Part shown: in pieces, positions 11,341 through 23,033 of the stretch
How positions within the stretch are numbered: the stretch's first letter is position 1
How the letters are laid out: every line of letters begins with the position of its first letter
Source: Pyrrhosoma nymphula
Lineage: Eukaryota > Arthropoda > Insecta > Odonata > Coenagrionidae
DNA: 64,000 nt
Assembly: GCA_963573305.1 (NCBI GenBank)
Contig: OY754331.1
Coordinates: 12,496,868 to 12,560,867, forward strand
Direction: 5' to 3'
Position numbers and translations under genes: made by a program
Notes under the pieces: generated by a model
Told to the model about the DNA's origin: nothing
Database searches by the model: none
The model's input: the letters and a program-made list of their open reading frames with translations, nothing else

Positions 11341-13660
11341 AGTCAGTCGAATGACTTGTGATGAGAATTCTACTGCTGTGAGGGTTTTTTTAATCCCTCA
11401 GTAATCATCCGGTGTCATTCAAACCACGGTAGGGTATCAGAATATCTTCGACGCAATATTTCTGGGAATACAGCGAGGATAATCTCTCGCAGTCGGATCG
11501 TACATGAATGGCAGCTATGCGCAAGGGCACTCAGATTCTCCCAACTAAATACTCTTGTTAAATACATTCCAATAATTTTTGTAGCCCCACTTTTTTCGTA
11601 AATGCTTTGCTTTTTAACCTCTTTTTTACTTTAGTTCCCTTGTAAGTTAAAATGAACCACTGTATTTTGCCATTCTGTCCTCTGATTGTATATCGAAATC
11701 AATCATCATAAATCGAACGTCAAATGCAAGAGAGAATATCTAACTGCAGTTCGTTGGAAGCAAATCAAAGATAAATTTGCGCATTTAATTTATTATTTAC
11801 AGACTTCAGATAAGAGATGATCAACGCGAATACCGTAGGCAATAACTTTTTACCCTGAGGTACGCATATTAAAGAGATAACTAAGCCTGTGCACTGAAAA
11901 CCCTATTTGTCACAAACATCTTATTATCCAGCAAATTCGGAGCCTTAATATGAAGGAATAAAATTATATGAAGTCAGAGACAAATATGAATATACAATTA
12001 TTTTGCAGTAATATTATTCATTCTTACTACCATCAGCAAAACCATCGCCAGAGATGGAGAATTCATGAGAACTAGTTGTGAAGGGACATTCAATAATTTT
12101 ATTTTTAATTAAAATATATATCGCGCATCTGACGTTTAATCGTTTATTGGTTGCAATTATATAAAATTTTCGCAAAGCATGGCCAATGGAAAAACTCCTC
12201 CGAAGATTTTGGTCAAAATATATTTTCGTTAAAACGTTTTGATTTCGAAAAGACTATTTGTGTGACTAATTTTCGTGGGTATATTGCTGGATAAAGCAGC
12301 TATTGTTACTGAAGAGACCATATGAGCTACGCATCTAAGAACTTGCTGAGATGCTAACGGAAGAAATAACGAGGGAAGATAACAATCAAGTAGGTAGAGG
12401 AAGGCGTGAAGAGGTGTTGCTAATCTTTGGATTGACAACTGTTGTTCGTGTTGATGCCGAGAAACCCAAGTTCTTAAACCCAGCTCTTGTGACATTTTGG
12501 CGCAAAACTCTTGATTTATGGAACTCCTCGAAGCTCCTTAAGTTTCTCATCCCTGGGTAGGTTAAGGGTCGCTGGCAAATTAGTAATAGTTTGCCGCCCA
12601 TACTCCTTCCCGTCTTCCTTGTTGAGTCCCCGTAAGAGGACAAAATATAGACTTCTCTGCGGGGATTCAAACTTAAACTTGACGGTGGATGAGGTTAGAG
12701 TAAGCGGGAGAGCACAGGGGCTCTATTGCGAGAAACGAATTTCAGTGGTTAAGACAATGGGAAGAACAAAATAGAGGAAGGTACATAGGGGATGAGATAA
12801 ACGAGAACAAACGTCGAACTGCGGTGGAATTGGGGCTATCTATGATGAGGTGAGGTTCAAGGAGCTCGTCATCAAGTTAAGTAACTGCTTCGCCAGATAG
12901 CACAAGGATTGAAATTGTCTTCTTGTTTTCTTGAACGCATTTAAACTAGGGACACTGAAATTTATTTAGCTGGGTAATTGATCTTCACGGTTGGTCAACT
13001 TCACCGAGTAGATAGATATTGTTTGGTTGGTATCAGTACCCTTCCGGGTTTCATCGAATGCCTACCCAAAAGTAAACGGGAACTCATCATAGCTTAACAC
13101 TTGTTCATTCATGTTCGATTTAGCTTGCGTCAGAATATACGAATTCTTACATCAACAGGCCAGGAAGTATGTATTTAAAACAATATTTTGAGAAAAAAAT
13201 AAATAAAAAATACAGATTGCTTTAAAACTTGCTACAGTTGAAATGGCTCCTCTATTGCTCACTTTAGGAACAGGAAATTTCTTATTTATCAAAATTATCT
13301 TTAACTTCACCTTTTTAGAGAAATACAGATGCCAAATGTTCAAGGTGAAAATGAGGAGTGAATACTAGCGGAATAGAGGAGAATAGAGTTATTGATGACG
13401 CCGTAAACAATATATAATATACATGGGAATACTTTGGAAACAACTAGTAGAGAAATGTTAGCAATGAAAACGTTAGTATCGAAATGATAATCTACAGGTC
13501 TGGTTAGATGGAGTGAATGGGCAACCCATTTACAAAACCTGAGTAACATACATACTGCGACCTCATTCCTTTTTGTTTTTGAACACTCGTTTAACGCTGT
13601 AATCAGTATCTCGATACAAAACACTAACTTGGGAAACTTTAAAATTTTAAAAAGAATGCT
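11341..13660. other. unassigned DNA
   Basis: Mixed sequence with frames of up to 94 residues overlapping on opposite strands near 12350-12770, none recognisable. I see no repeats. Confidence 0.5.
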
Positions 13661-13670
13661 CGACTCTAAT

Positions 13671-13764
13671 TTGTGTGAAATTCACAGTGAGAAAAATCAT
13701 TCGCCTGGACTGGGAGTCGAACCCAGGCCCTTCGATTTTGCGCCGAGTGCTCTACCAGTTCAGC
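13671..13764 (-). mobile_element. tRNA-derived SINE, left member of a head-to-head pair
   Basis: Read on the minus strand, the head AGCTGAACTGGTAGAGCAC resembles a tRNA D-arm/box A. GGGTTCGACTCCC (complement of 13711-13723) is a good RNA polymerase III box B, followed by AGTCCAGGCGAAT. The tail ends in GTGTGAAATTCACA. The tRNA fold is only partial, so this is a SINE head and not a functional tRNA. Confidence 0.75.
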
Positions 13765-13826
13765 TTTGACAAACTGCTGAACTGGTAGCGTCACTGGCTT
13801 ACAAACAAAACAAAAAACTAAACGAA

Positions 13827-13897
13827 AGCTTAGATGAAATTTTCTCGGGATTATAACCGGGTAAGAGTAGAAATCCCGAGAAAATTTCATCTAAGCT
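13827..13897. repeat. perfect 26-bp inverted repeat between the two SINEs
   Basis: The arms 13827-13852 and 13872-13897 are exact reverse complements over 26 bases (AGCTTAGATG...CGGGATT), separated by a 19-base loop. Perfect identity suggests a recent inverted duplication or selection on the hairpin. It sits at the centre of the head-to-head SINE pair. Confidence 0.9.
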
Positions 13898-13931
13898 GTC
13901 CACCGGGAAAGCCTGAAGTTATTTATAAACA

Positions 13932-14029
13932 TAAGCTTAACTGGTAGAGCACTCGGCGCGAAATCGAGGGGTCTGGGTTCGAATCCCAGTCCAGGCGAAT
14001 TATTTTTTCTCTGTGAATTTCACACAATT
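13932..14029 (+). mobile_element. tRNA-derived SINE, right member of a head-to-head pair
   Basis: Mirror copy of 13671-13764: AACTGGTAGAGCACTCGGCG, then GGGTTCGAATCCC (13976-13988, box B), CAGTCCAGGCGAATTATTTTTT, and the tail CTGTGAATTTCACACAATTGTG. The B box and tail agree with the left copy apart from scattered substitutions, so both derive from one family. The same tail motif recurs at about 56088-56102. Confidence 0.75.
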
Positions 14030-14115
14030 GTGTGATCATCAGGGGGTGACTCCGTCAAAGTTACTGCGCGGCCAGTTCCGAATTTCTTTGAATGCTTGAC
14101 TCTGATGTGACCGTT

Positions 14116-14262
14116 GTAAATTAATATTCGTGTCCTGCCTCCTCCCCCACCCTCACAGCTTAACCCTTCCTCCCCCTCCACCACCTTTTGCCTCCCTGAT
14201 CTTCCACCCCCAACCCCCACCATCGCTTATCCTTCCTACCCCCCCTCCCTTCCTTCTTGCAT
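14116..14262. repeat. C/T-rich low-complexity tract
   Basis: Almost purely pyrimidine on the plus strand, with CCTCCCCC, CCTTCCTCC and CCCCCAACCCCC runs. Minus-strand frames here are G-rich artefacts. Confidence 0.65.
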
Positions 14263-14755
14263 TCATAAGGGATTTGCAACCTGCCAAAATCACCTGATAA
14301 TGACGCTTAAGTGTTGAAACCATGGGCGTGAGTTTTATTTATTTAGTGGTTTTGTAAAATGGCACCTTTATTAAATCTTTTTCTTGAACCATTGTGGTTT
14401 TCAAGCTAGAAGTGAAAATAAAATTAGCTGGCAACATGGTAAAGGCTGGGGGTTATTTGCGACTCCAAGAAAAATTGGATGTAGATTCTTGTAATGGGTA
14501 CTTAATATTGTAATTTTTGCATTTTATTTTTCTTGGTGACTAACGAGACGTTAAACACACTAAAATCAGTTGAAAGTTGGATAACTCATTAAGTTACAAC
14601 TAAGTATGGCTTTCTGCGCCGTCTCTTTTTGGATTTTAATGTTGAATTAGTCATATTCTATTATATTTAAAAGTGGATCGTAGAGGTTTGGCATAGTATT
14701 TCTTAAAAACGTTTTAAAACGAACTTTTAAAGAGTGCTTCTTTGAAGGCTGCATG
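14263..14755. other. unassigned DNA
   Basis: AT-rich with no recognisable feature, lying between the SINE pair and the PLE end. Confidence 0.5.
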
Positions 14756-14935
14756 CTTTCGGGTGTTTCGCCGCGTCGTTGTTTTTGTGACAACAGTTTC
14801 GCCTGCGTTCCAGCAGGCGTCTTCAGATCGAAGTGATGACGATGAAGTAGTCCTTTGCTGCGGAGCAGCTATATTTCAGAGGTTTCTTAAATAATTTAAG
14901 AATTTGCTCTGTGACCAACTTCTTTTTCTTTTGCT
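14756..14935 (-). mobile_element. Penelope-like element 3' end, single (non-palindromic) copy
   Basis: The minus strand contains the hammerhead-like core at 14789-14826, preceded by about 100 bases that resemble the segment between nuclease end and terminal repeat in the other PLE copies. Unlike the palindromic copies, no inverted partner is seen. To the right it runs into a G-rich block, so its 5' limit is uncertain. Confidence 0.6.
14789..14826 (-). ncRNA. hammerhead-ribozyme-like module (PLE), best preserved copy
   Basis: On the minus strand: CTGAAGA, one extra C, stem GCCTGC/GCAGGC around TGGAAC, then GAAAC-TGTT-GTC. This matches the hammerhead core CUGANGA - helix II - GAAA - very short helix III (A-U and C-G pairs, four-base loop) - UC cleavage triplet. 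Hammerheads with minimal helix III are known from PLE terminal repeats, where they are thought to act as dimers. The extra base between CUGANGA and helix II is unusual against the textbook core but is shared by the window's other copies. Confidence 0.7.
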
Positions 14936-14939
14936 GGTG

Positions 14940-15670
14940 AAATCGGGTGAGTTCGGGAGGGATCATTGGTAGAGGGTGGGTTTTCGGGCGGAGATAGGTA
15001 CTCCGGGCGCTGGATGAATATGGGTTTCGGGGGTTAGGTCTTTCTCGGGTAAGTGATAGGTGAGGGAGGATGGAAGGAGGCGAATAGAGGGAGGGAGGTG
15101 GGGCTGGATTGGCGAGGGTGCTGCTGGGAGTCACGCGTGGGTGGAATGTGTGGGTTTTCCTCTTTCCGAGATAGAGAGGAGGATGAGACCTAAGGAGGAA
15201 TCAGGTGGGGTGTGGAGGGGTATGCGATCTGAGGGAGGGTGTGGGGGTCTAGTGTGGGGCATCGGGAGACGGAGGACAGAAAGGGGGGGTTGTAACAGTC
15301 TCCCGGGAAAGGACTAAGAGACTGGCGAAACTCCAATAAAGTAATTAAACTGTTGTAAAGGCCCTCTATTCCCTCCCAACCACCCTCCAAGCATCCCCCA
15401 CCTCCCCCTCGCTCCCACGCCTTGGGCCGTCTCAACACGTACCCTAAGCTCCTCTCTCCCAGGGCAAAGGGATTACACAACGAATTGCCTCTCGCACTCT
15501 CCCACCGAAGCTCCTCTCCGCACCAAAGAAAACCCTTCGGATTCCCCTTCCCCCCCACACCTCGCCCATTTCCGTTTCTCTTCGACACCCGCTCCCAAGC
15601 CGACCGACCACCTCACGCCCGCCCCACCCCCTGGTGGACTTGCATCTCCCTCTGCCCACTCTCCCGGGGT
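14940..15670. repeat. purine-to-pyrimidine low-complexity block
   Basis: G/A-rich on the plus strand to about 15315, then C/T-rich from about 15360 to 15665, repeating the arrangement at 655-1512. Frames such as the minus-strand 15190-15588 and plus-strand 15422-15781 lie in the skewed DNA and show no family similarity. Confidence 0.7.
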
Positions 15671-16850
15671 CTACAGCAGGAGGATGGAGGAGGATTCGCG
15701 GGGCGAAGAATGCTGCACCAGCGCCCCTCACAATATATCTCTGTAGTGTACACCTTAGAGGGCGCTATGCTTTTCATATAATCTCTGTGGGCCTGAGACA
15801 TGATAATTGGTTGTTAACATTAGACACTGAAATATTTTAACTTTCACATAATAAACCCGAAGAAAACGTGGGATAATTACGTGGAACGGATGTTATAAGC
15901 CTCAGGGTTTAGGAATTGCGGTGATGTAGCAATTTCAATCGACCATTTTCTAGGCAGAATTTAATTGAAAACATAACAAAACATGTAGACAATTTGTTGC
16001 TCTCCTGCGATTGGAGATTAGATGTGCTTAAGAAGATATAGAAATGTAATTCTATTTCTGCAGCTCGCACTCTGTTACATTAAAAAAAAAACAAGGGCGC
16101 AAATTATTTTAGCAAGAAAGATTCACTTTAACATTGTCTTTCCGAGTTACATCTGTTGTTTTCCATGGCCTGAAATTGGGTGCACCGGAGTTGCTATGGA
16201 GAAAAATATCTCACCTGAGGGGGTCTCTAGCGAGTACATGCACAAGGGTTCGACTGACGGAATTTCTCATACTTGCAGTGACAGATGCTTTCCCAAGAAA
16301 GCCTGTTTTCGACAGAATCAGAATTTGCGTCAGAATCGCCGCTAAAACTAAACTTAATAACAAAGCAGTCGTATATATTATTGATGTATGCTAAAAATTG
16401 CTCATTGTTAGCAGTAACTTTAAGGGTAAGAGGAATATTTTAAATCGTGGATCTTGTGATATAATTGCATATGCTATATTTGTTGAATTCAGAGGAAAAT
16501 AATTAGCACTAAGTTTAATCAAGTGTAGCGGAGATTTGGTCAAGTTTTAGTAATTACTTTACTAGTATAATATAGGACCAACTGGTAAATGTTTGCGTTC
16601 TTAAGAATTTTTTAAAGCAATCAATACACTAGGATTGATTGGCGCCAACCCTCCAACTCTTATCTCCTTCCATCCTCTTTAGTGCTAAGAACAGTTATCG
16701 TTTCATGCACTCCGTTATTTGCGTCAATTATCCACGCCGATTCCTACAGTTTTGCTTTCTGAGGTCCCTTCCATTACGGTTCTTAAAAAATGCTCATGCC
16801 TCAGAAAATGACCAATCCAACCGTCTTGCCTTTGTTTTAATGTTTTCTTA
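15671..16850. other. unassigned DNA
   Basis: Mixed sequence. Overlapping frames near 16022-16394 match nothing recognisable. Confidence 0.5.
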
Positions 16851-16857
16851 AGTGATC

Positions 16858-17020
16858 GCTGTACTCGGTGGTGGCGGGGTAACGCTCTAGTCCGAAGGTC
16901 GCGGGTTTGAATCCCGCCTGGGTGGATTTTTCTCCACTCAGCGCATGGGTGTTTATGTGTGACTTTTTAACGAGTTAATTGTATGAAAGAACTACGCGGA
17001 CCCAAATTCGCTCGGAGTAA
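16858..17020 (+). mobile_element. tRNA-derived SINE
   Basis: The head CTCGGTGGTGGCGGGGTAACGC is followed by GGTCGCGGGTTTGAATCCCG, which holds box B (GGTTTGAATCC at 16904-16914). The body TGGGTGGATTTTTCTCCACTCAG...GGGTGTTTATGTGTGA is shared with the copy at 40693 and, more loosely, with the one at 42085-42300. The 3' limit is uncertain. The trinucleotide pattern of a true tRNA acceptor stem is absent. Confidence 0.75.
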
Positions 17021-18620
17021 AGACGAAATTATTGTCATTACCTCTAATTTCGGATATACTTTCTGATTCGCGAATAGGTCTGTCCAATATATCTCGAACA
17101 AATTTCGTTGCTATCATATCTGATTACTTCAAGCTGTTTCCTCTCTGCTTATGTCACAGTTCATGTCAACCCACCATACAGCAGCTCACACATTTCACAT
17201 TTAAAAAAAAATCTTCAAAGCTCTGCAAGTGGAGTTGGAAGGGAAGAGTATTTCATTAAAAAAGCAATTTTTGCTTTGAGAGGTTATTAAATTATATATT
17301 ATTGTGTAGCAATATTGCTTAATGTTAAATAAAAACTTCATACAACGAGGTGTAGAAAAAGGGGAGATGAGAGAGTAGAATTGTACTTCTTTATTCTGCT
17401 TTGGATATCACCCATGAGGCAAATAGAAGCATAAAAGAGGTTTTTAATCAGCAATCTGATTAATGAAAATATGAGAATAAAAAGATTTTGTTCAAACGAA
17501 CTCAAATAATTATGCTTTTAGGGAGTAGTGTGGGAGCGTAATTGCTCCGATAAATAAATACAACTATATAATCAATTTTAAAATTCATACCAGAGATCCG
17601 TATTTGCTCGGTTTTCAGGTCAATTATTCCATTGAGGGATGGAGAAGGGTGTCTACAGCTCCCACCTTCCACCACTTGGGTTCCCCGTAGGTCACGGACC
17701 CCTTGCTCCAACTCTCAGGAGGTCATCGAGGGCCTGCACGCTTGGCCGCTGCGTCTCCTTACTTTTTACACCCTTTTCATTAGCTTCACTTGTCCGTACG
17801 TGGGTCAGGGACAAAACTTCTAATCAAACTTTGACCCACTTTCTGACCAGAAATCGCTCTGAAACTTGGCAAGGGGTGCGTACTCCGGATGACAGTGCAA
17901 TAATCAGTCATTATTTGTACAAACACCAGTTGAACTTTTCGATAAATAAGTAAATTTCAATTGTAAATATATTTTTTCAAATTTAAAATGACAAGTACTT
18001 TAATTCAGTTTTATTCATTTCACCTAAGTGGGCTTATAACTGACTGCAATATTTAATGTGACGAGGATTATAAAGTAGAAAATGATATTATATTAACAAA
18101 AAAAATCAAAACACGCTTATATAAAGATTGAACTAAAAAGGAAAAAAAATAATTTATGTAAACGGCCACAGTACTACGACTGAACACAAGTGCTTGCGTA
18201 TGTTAATACAAATAAAAGCGTGAAGAAGCTTTCTTAACATACCCAAAACAATTGCATGCATTAAATAACACTGTGGAACAAATCGAAACTTTTTTTTTTG
18301 CTTCCTGAATGAAAAGTGGTGTTCTTATAGATTTTGATCTCCTTAGTTCAAATCTGCTGTAAAACAATTCTAGGTTTTTGGATTTTAGGGCCCAAGATTT
18401 TGGAGAAATAACCATTTTATTATTTAGTGAATTTTTAGTTATGCATTTATTGGCCGAAGGTAATATATGTATATTTTTCCAATGAAAACGTTGGAGTTGA
18501 ACTTGTTGTCTGTAGGTATGAATGAAATAAGTTACAATTTAATAGACTGACAATAAAAAGGACTAAATTAATCCAAATTGCATTTTTTTTTTAAATTGAA
18601 TTCTGCATGCCTAAGTAGAT
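17021..18620. other. unassigned AT-rich DNA
   Basis: Very AT-rich with several A- and T-runs. A more GC-balanced patch at 17630-17760 has overlapping short frames but no recognisable product. Confidence 0.5.
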
Positions 18621-18626
18621 CTTTTT

Positions 18627-20181
18627 TTAATATGTTTTCCTCTTATTTGCCTGGCCAGTATCTCTTCTGTGGTGCCAACAGTAGTCCGTTAGCATGGCAG
18701 GGATCCATTTTCCTCGGCAACGACATTCCACGCTAGAGATTACCTGATGAAACCTATCTCCTTGCTTGTCACTAACAGCCCTAAGGCTTAATGAAAATAA
18801 GTCAATATTGCTATGAAGAAAATGTATCTTCAAGGACATATTGCAACCAACATTTTGGTATGCCTCAAGCATGTTTTCAGCTACCTCCTGGGACGTTTGT
18901 ATTTATCGAGAAAGTTTGTGACAACCAATTTCAATGCTTCCAAGGCTTCTTTTTCTGCTCCCTGAAGCAACTAATCTTGACGCTCATCTTTCATAAGATC
19001 TCTAATTTGAGGTCCAACAAATATGCCTTCCTTGATTTTGGCTTCATTTATGTAAGGCAATTTCTCTTTTAGGTAGTGGAATGCCCTTCCATCACGATTC
19101 ATAGTCTTCACATAATTCTTCATCAAGACCAATTCAATTCCTTGTGTAGGGGGGGGAAAACTTTATTTGTGTCTACAAGGGGTTCATGTTGAATCCAGGA
19201 TGATACTGAGTACAAACAGGCTACTGTCTCACAGTTTAATGGAAAGATTTTGCCCTGCTGTCAAACTCACACAGAAATCAGTTATATTTGGTACTATAAG
19301 CAGTGCTATAACATTGAAATCGCCACATATATACCAGTTTTAAACTGTATAATTAACACAGTCAAGCAATATTTTCATTGTCCCATATGACATTTTTGTT
19401 GAATGAAAAATGGGCGCATGTGGACGTTCATTTCCTATATGCAGCAAAACCCCTTTCAAACCCGTTCTGGAAGCATCAATTAAGAGTCGCCATTCTTCTG
19501 GTTTGTGATCAAATCCCACATACTTCATCTTTTCCGTAATGTCTGTGCAGAAGACCGCGCTTTAATTAGAAGAGAAAAATGGTAACGTATCATTTTCGCG
19601 GTTCCGATAAAGAGACGTCTTGACGTTTTTCTGCAGTAGATGCCACTCCTATAATCTGGAAGCAAGAATCTCTGCCTTCTTCTTAGATAAGTCTAGATCC
19701 CTAGTAAGGTCATTCAATCCCATCTGAGAAATCATGTGTGAATAAGATGCTATTGGTGAATAGTCCTCAATTGGAGGCTTGTGGTCCTCTGATGATGAAT
19801 CCTCTCGTTCTTTTCTCTTAATATTTTCTGCTGTTGGTCTCTTGCAAATAGGTAAGCCCTCACCATACATCACTGGTCTCAAAGCTGAAGGTATATTTGG
19901 GTAAGTTATCACATGTATTGTTTTTGATGTATGGCGAGAAACCTGTGTCAGGCAGAAGTAGCAATCTGAAACATGATCTTGAGGTTCCCTCCAGATCATT
20001 GGTACAGCATAAGGCATTCAGTTTCTTGCCCCATGAAGCTGGGCCCTAGGGAGAGTTGCACAAATTGAACAACACCTATGAGGGGCCCATTACTGTCTTG
20101 ATCTCCAACTTGGCACCCAAAATAAAATTTATTTGCTTTCATTATCGTTGAAGTCATTACCCTTCTTTGAGACTTTACCAC
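18627..20181 (-). pseudogene. broken copy of a dispersed, uncharacterised arthropod protein family
   Basis: Reading leftwards on the minus strand, one collinear but interrupted coding sequence appears. In order it shows NKFYFGCQVGDQD (about 20100), AVPMIWREPQDHVSDCYFC and YPNIPSALRPV (about 19990-19880), LSKKKAEILASRL (about 19650), KPEEWRLLIDASRTGLKGVLLH (about 19500), a PLHKELN-like stretch and AKIKEGIFVGPQIRDLM (near 19150-18980), and NMSLKIHFLHSNIDLF...ERFHQ-like...GKW (18830-18700). I recognise this order of motifs from long uncharacterised proteins present in many copies in arthropod genomes. The Cys pairs suggest zinc binding in the first third. The function is unknown to me. At least four stops and several frameshifts break it. 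High copy number elsewhere would argue that it belongs to a transposable element. Confidence 0.7.
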
Positions 20182-21856
20182 AAATTGTCCAAAAATTTAA
20201 CAAAAACATTGCTGTTATACAGGCACTTCCGAGAGGAAGACATCTTGAAACACTGTAATTCAGCGATGATGATGATAATGATGTTCAAAAATGCTAACTT
20301 CCTTTTACCACACTCCGCAACAACAAAAAGAAAAAGGAATAACAAAACGGAATCAAATTTGTGATATACATAAAACACACCATTCCAATGTATATAAATT
20401 AGTGACTGCATTACCTTTCTTATTAAATTATATTATTATTATTAAAACGAGCCTTTCCGGACGGATGAACAACCGTAAACATATGAGAAAAGGATTGAAT
20501 AACCTAACTCATGGGAAATGTGCACCCCAAACCATAAAACTTGTGGGGTTGCGAGATCGTATGTTTCTTTGAAGTCTAATTGCAATTTGTTCGTGTGTTT
20601 ACAATTGAATGGGAATAAAAGCAGTTTGAGGTTGCGGGCCTCTTAGATGACTTTGAGTTCAGTGCGGAAGTAATTTTTCTCTTTCCTTATAGTGGCATTT
20701 TCAATTCTACCTTATGCTTCTTTTCTGAAGCTCAGCATTTTTGCAGTGTCCCTGGTCAACAAGTCATCGCATTTATTTATCCATTATTTACAACTCAGGA
20801 TTATCAAGGATGGAAACTTTATTGTTTGCGTGACTCAGTGGCAATAAAATTGTGTAGTTTTGTGCACAACTGTTCGCAGTGTCCCAGAACTACAACAACA
20901 TTCCACACTTATAATATTCCACACTTTGTGTATTTATGGTAAGGCTTTTCTTTGTAAACTATAGTCGTATTACTTTTACTTTTGGTGATCTGAAATATAA
21001 ATCTTTTTACCGCAATTAAAAAAATTAGGGCGTACATTTCCACAAAGCAATTCCCAAGACCGAGACCAGATTACATTGTGCGATATTAGTTTCAACAAGT
21101 GAGCGTGGTACCCAATCTAACTAATTTGGTGGTAAAGAGTATGTAACTAAATAAGAGATTAGATATGGTCGACATATCGTTAGAACGTGTTACTTCTGCT
21201 AACCCAATCGTTCCATAGAATAATGTAGAGAAATAATACTTCATACGTGTGCTGAGGTAATAATTATATTATAAAATAAATTCTATAAACAAATTACACT
21301 ATTAATATAAAAAATCATGAAATATCACGTACATGTGAATATTTACTGGCATTAGTTACTGCAAAAATGAGAACAAAAAGAAAAGAAACTCGAAAAAGTG
21401 AACTCGTGTACTCTCGATGGGCCTAAAAGACCAAGTCGGGTAAATGTGTCTACAATCTTGTAAAAACTTAAAACAGAAAAACTCAGAAAATTATTCAGTT
21501 CATAAACATAATACTAAACTCAGCTACGCAGAATAAATAGATTCATCAATTACAATTAACAAAGTTATAAGCATTTAAAAAGGGGTTTGGGTCTGATCGA
21601 CCCATACGCGAGTGCTTGATGGTTAAATCAGTTTTCTTAATAGGCATATTTATTGAAAACTGTGGGTGACTGGGACAAATTAAAAGCATACTTATCATCC
21701 AATACTTATGTTTTCTCAATTTCCGGTATAATTTCTTAGGAAGCAAATCTTTGTTCCAAAGTGTAATCTGTTCATTCTCATAACTTCCGCAACTCATCGT
21801 CACACGACGTAAAACTATCTTTTCACAATTATATTCCGTCGATACGTAGTTATGAC
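20182..21856. other. unassigned AT-rich DNA
   Basis: Contains a GAT-rich microsatellite near 20264-20283 and an ATT run near 20427-20443. The minus-strand frame at 21546-21899 is unrecognised and partly overlaps the PLE arm that follows. Confidence 0.5.
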
Positions 21857-21905
21857 TGTGTCTTTTTTCGGGATTCATTCCGCGATATAAAATTTGCAAA
21901 AAAAA

Positions 21906-21937
21906 CTTTTCGCTGGTCCTCCTGCCAGCTTCATCAG
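21906..21937 (-). ncRNA. hammerhead-like core remnant (PLE)
   Basis: On the minus strand: CTGATGA, extra A, GCTGG/CCAGC stem with a CAGGAGGA-type loop, GAAAAG. No cleavage triplet follows in register (poly-T instead), so only the left half of the motif is kept. Confidence 0.5.
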
Positions 21938-22011
21938 GTTAACTGATGTGATTCCTTAGTCTCGCTCGTCTTTACATATATGAGTGAGAACTCCCATTGT
22001 TGCCGGATGTT

Positions 22012-22219
22012 TTAAATTTGAAAAATTCCTTTAAGATATCTAATCAACGTGTAACCGTCTTCTCGGTTGACGTTCTCCGGTCTCTTCGCAATATCTACAG
22101 CCTCCCTGATTAATATTGGGTAATAGCGTACCTCATTTGATATTAATTTTGTCTCCTCAAAGTTGAAATTATGAGTGGGGCAACTAAGATAGTGTTCGGC
22201 TATTGCAGAAATGCGGTAA
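22012..22219 (-). pseudogene. PLE GIY-YIG nuclease C-terminal remnant
   Basis: Minus-strand translation gives YRISAIAEH, then FNFEETKLISNEVRYYPILI, REAVDIAKRPENVNREDGYTLI and a stop after KGIFQI. It aligns by eye with the ends of the fragments at 3966-4403 and 37130-37265. The catalytic GIY and YIG motifs upstream are missing because the inverted arm begins there. Confidence 0.75.
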
Positions 22220-22363
22220 TTACCGTGCGGTCAACTGAGAAGACTATTACACGTTGAGTAGAAATCTTAAACGAATTTTTCAAATTTAAAAATTCCGGCA
22301 ACAATGGGAGTCCTAACTCATATATATAAAGACGAGCAAGACTAAGGAATCACATCAGTTAAC

Positions 22364-22394
22364 CTGATGACGCTGGCAGGAGGACCAGCGAAAT
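22364..22394 (+). ncRNA. hammerhead-like core remnant (PLE)
   Basis: Plus-strand partner of 21906-21937: CTGATGA, extra C, GCTGG/CCAGC stem, GAAAT. The following poly-T lacks the GUC seen in intact copies. Confidence 0.5.
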
Positions 22395-22888
22395 ATTTTT
22401 TTTTTGCAAATTTAACATCGCGGAATGAATCCCGTAAAAAGAAACAGTTGACACTACATCCGCGGAAGCCTACGAGCTAATGATACGCAGTTATGTTTAT
22501 CACACACCACAAATTGCTAATAGCACACCAGCACAATAGATATCTCATGACCCTAATATATATCAATGAAACAGCAAAAAATCTCCACAGCTGATCTTGC
22601 ATCTCTAAAAACAATCTTAATGTACACACTTGGACTTTTAGTCTCGGGAAACACACACACGTTTTCACGAGATTAAAATCGTCTCCCAGTGGATGGTCAC
22701 TTAAGTGACCAAAAATCATGCATAAGATTCTTATTTCCTTTGATTCTACCGAAAATTTGGATTAATTTTTAACTTTATGTATATGTGAAATACTCTCCTA
22801 TTTAGTTATAATTGAATCTTATGTACTTCAATAATGCCGAGCTAACATGATAGCTATATCTTGGAATTTATAAACAATCTTACTTTAT

Positions 22889-23033
22889 CCATGATCAGGA
22901 AACCACCTTTGTTATTTCCACTCTTATACTATATACACTACTTATACTCACAGTGTGGTGAAACGCGCGTCGTGCCAGCGTAATAAAGTTTTGTGGAAAT
23001 AAAAAAGATGGTTTGATCATCATGGATATCCAT
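22889..23033. mobile_element. short inverted-repeat element with a PLE-like GAAAC-GUC motif
   Basis: The arms 22889-22921 and 22993-23025 are reverse complements with a few mismatches (CCATGAT...TTATTTCCAC). The centre contains GAAAC-GCGC-GTC at 22960-22971, the same helix III layout as in the PLE hammerhead modules. The right arm is followed by ATGGATATCCAT, a 12-bp palindrome. The CTGANGA half of the core is not recognisable upstream. I interpret it as a fifth, much shortened PLE palindrome of a different subfamily. Confidence 0.45.

Larger units (their letters stand above)
21857..22447. mobile_element. Penelope-like element, inverted-repeat (palindromic) copy
   Basis: Arms of about 215 bases (21857-22072 and 22228-22447) are imperfect reverse complements. 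Landmarks are GGGATTCATTCCGCG, GCTGGTCCTCCTGCCAGC, AACTGATGTGATTCCTTAG and the CCCATTGTTGCCGG block. The 155-base centre reads on the minus strand as nuclease C-terminus. The sequence CCGCGGAAGCCTACGAG just beyond the right arm (22460-22476) is identical to one at 36720-36736 beside another PLE copy, so the element probably extends to about 22476. Confidence 0.8.
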
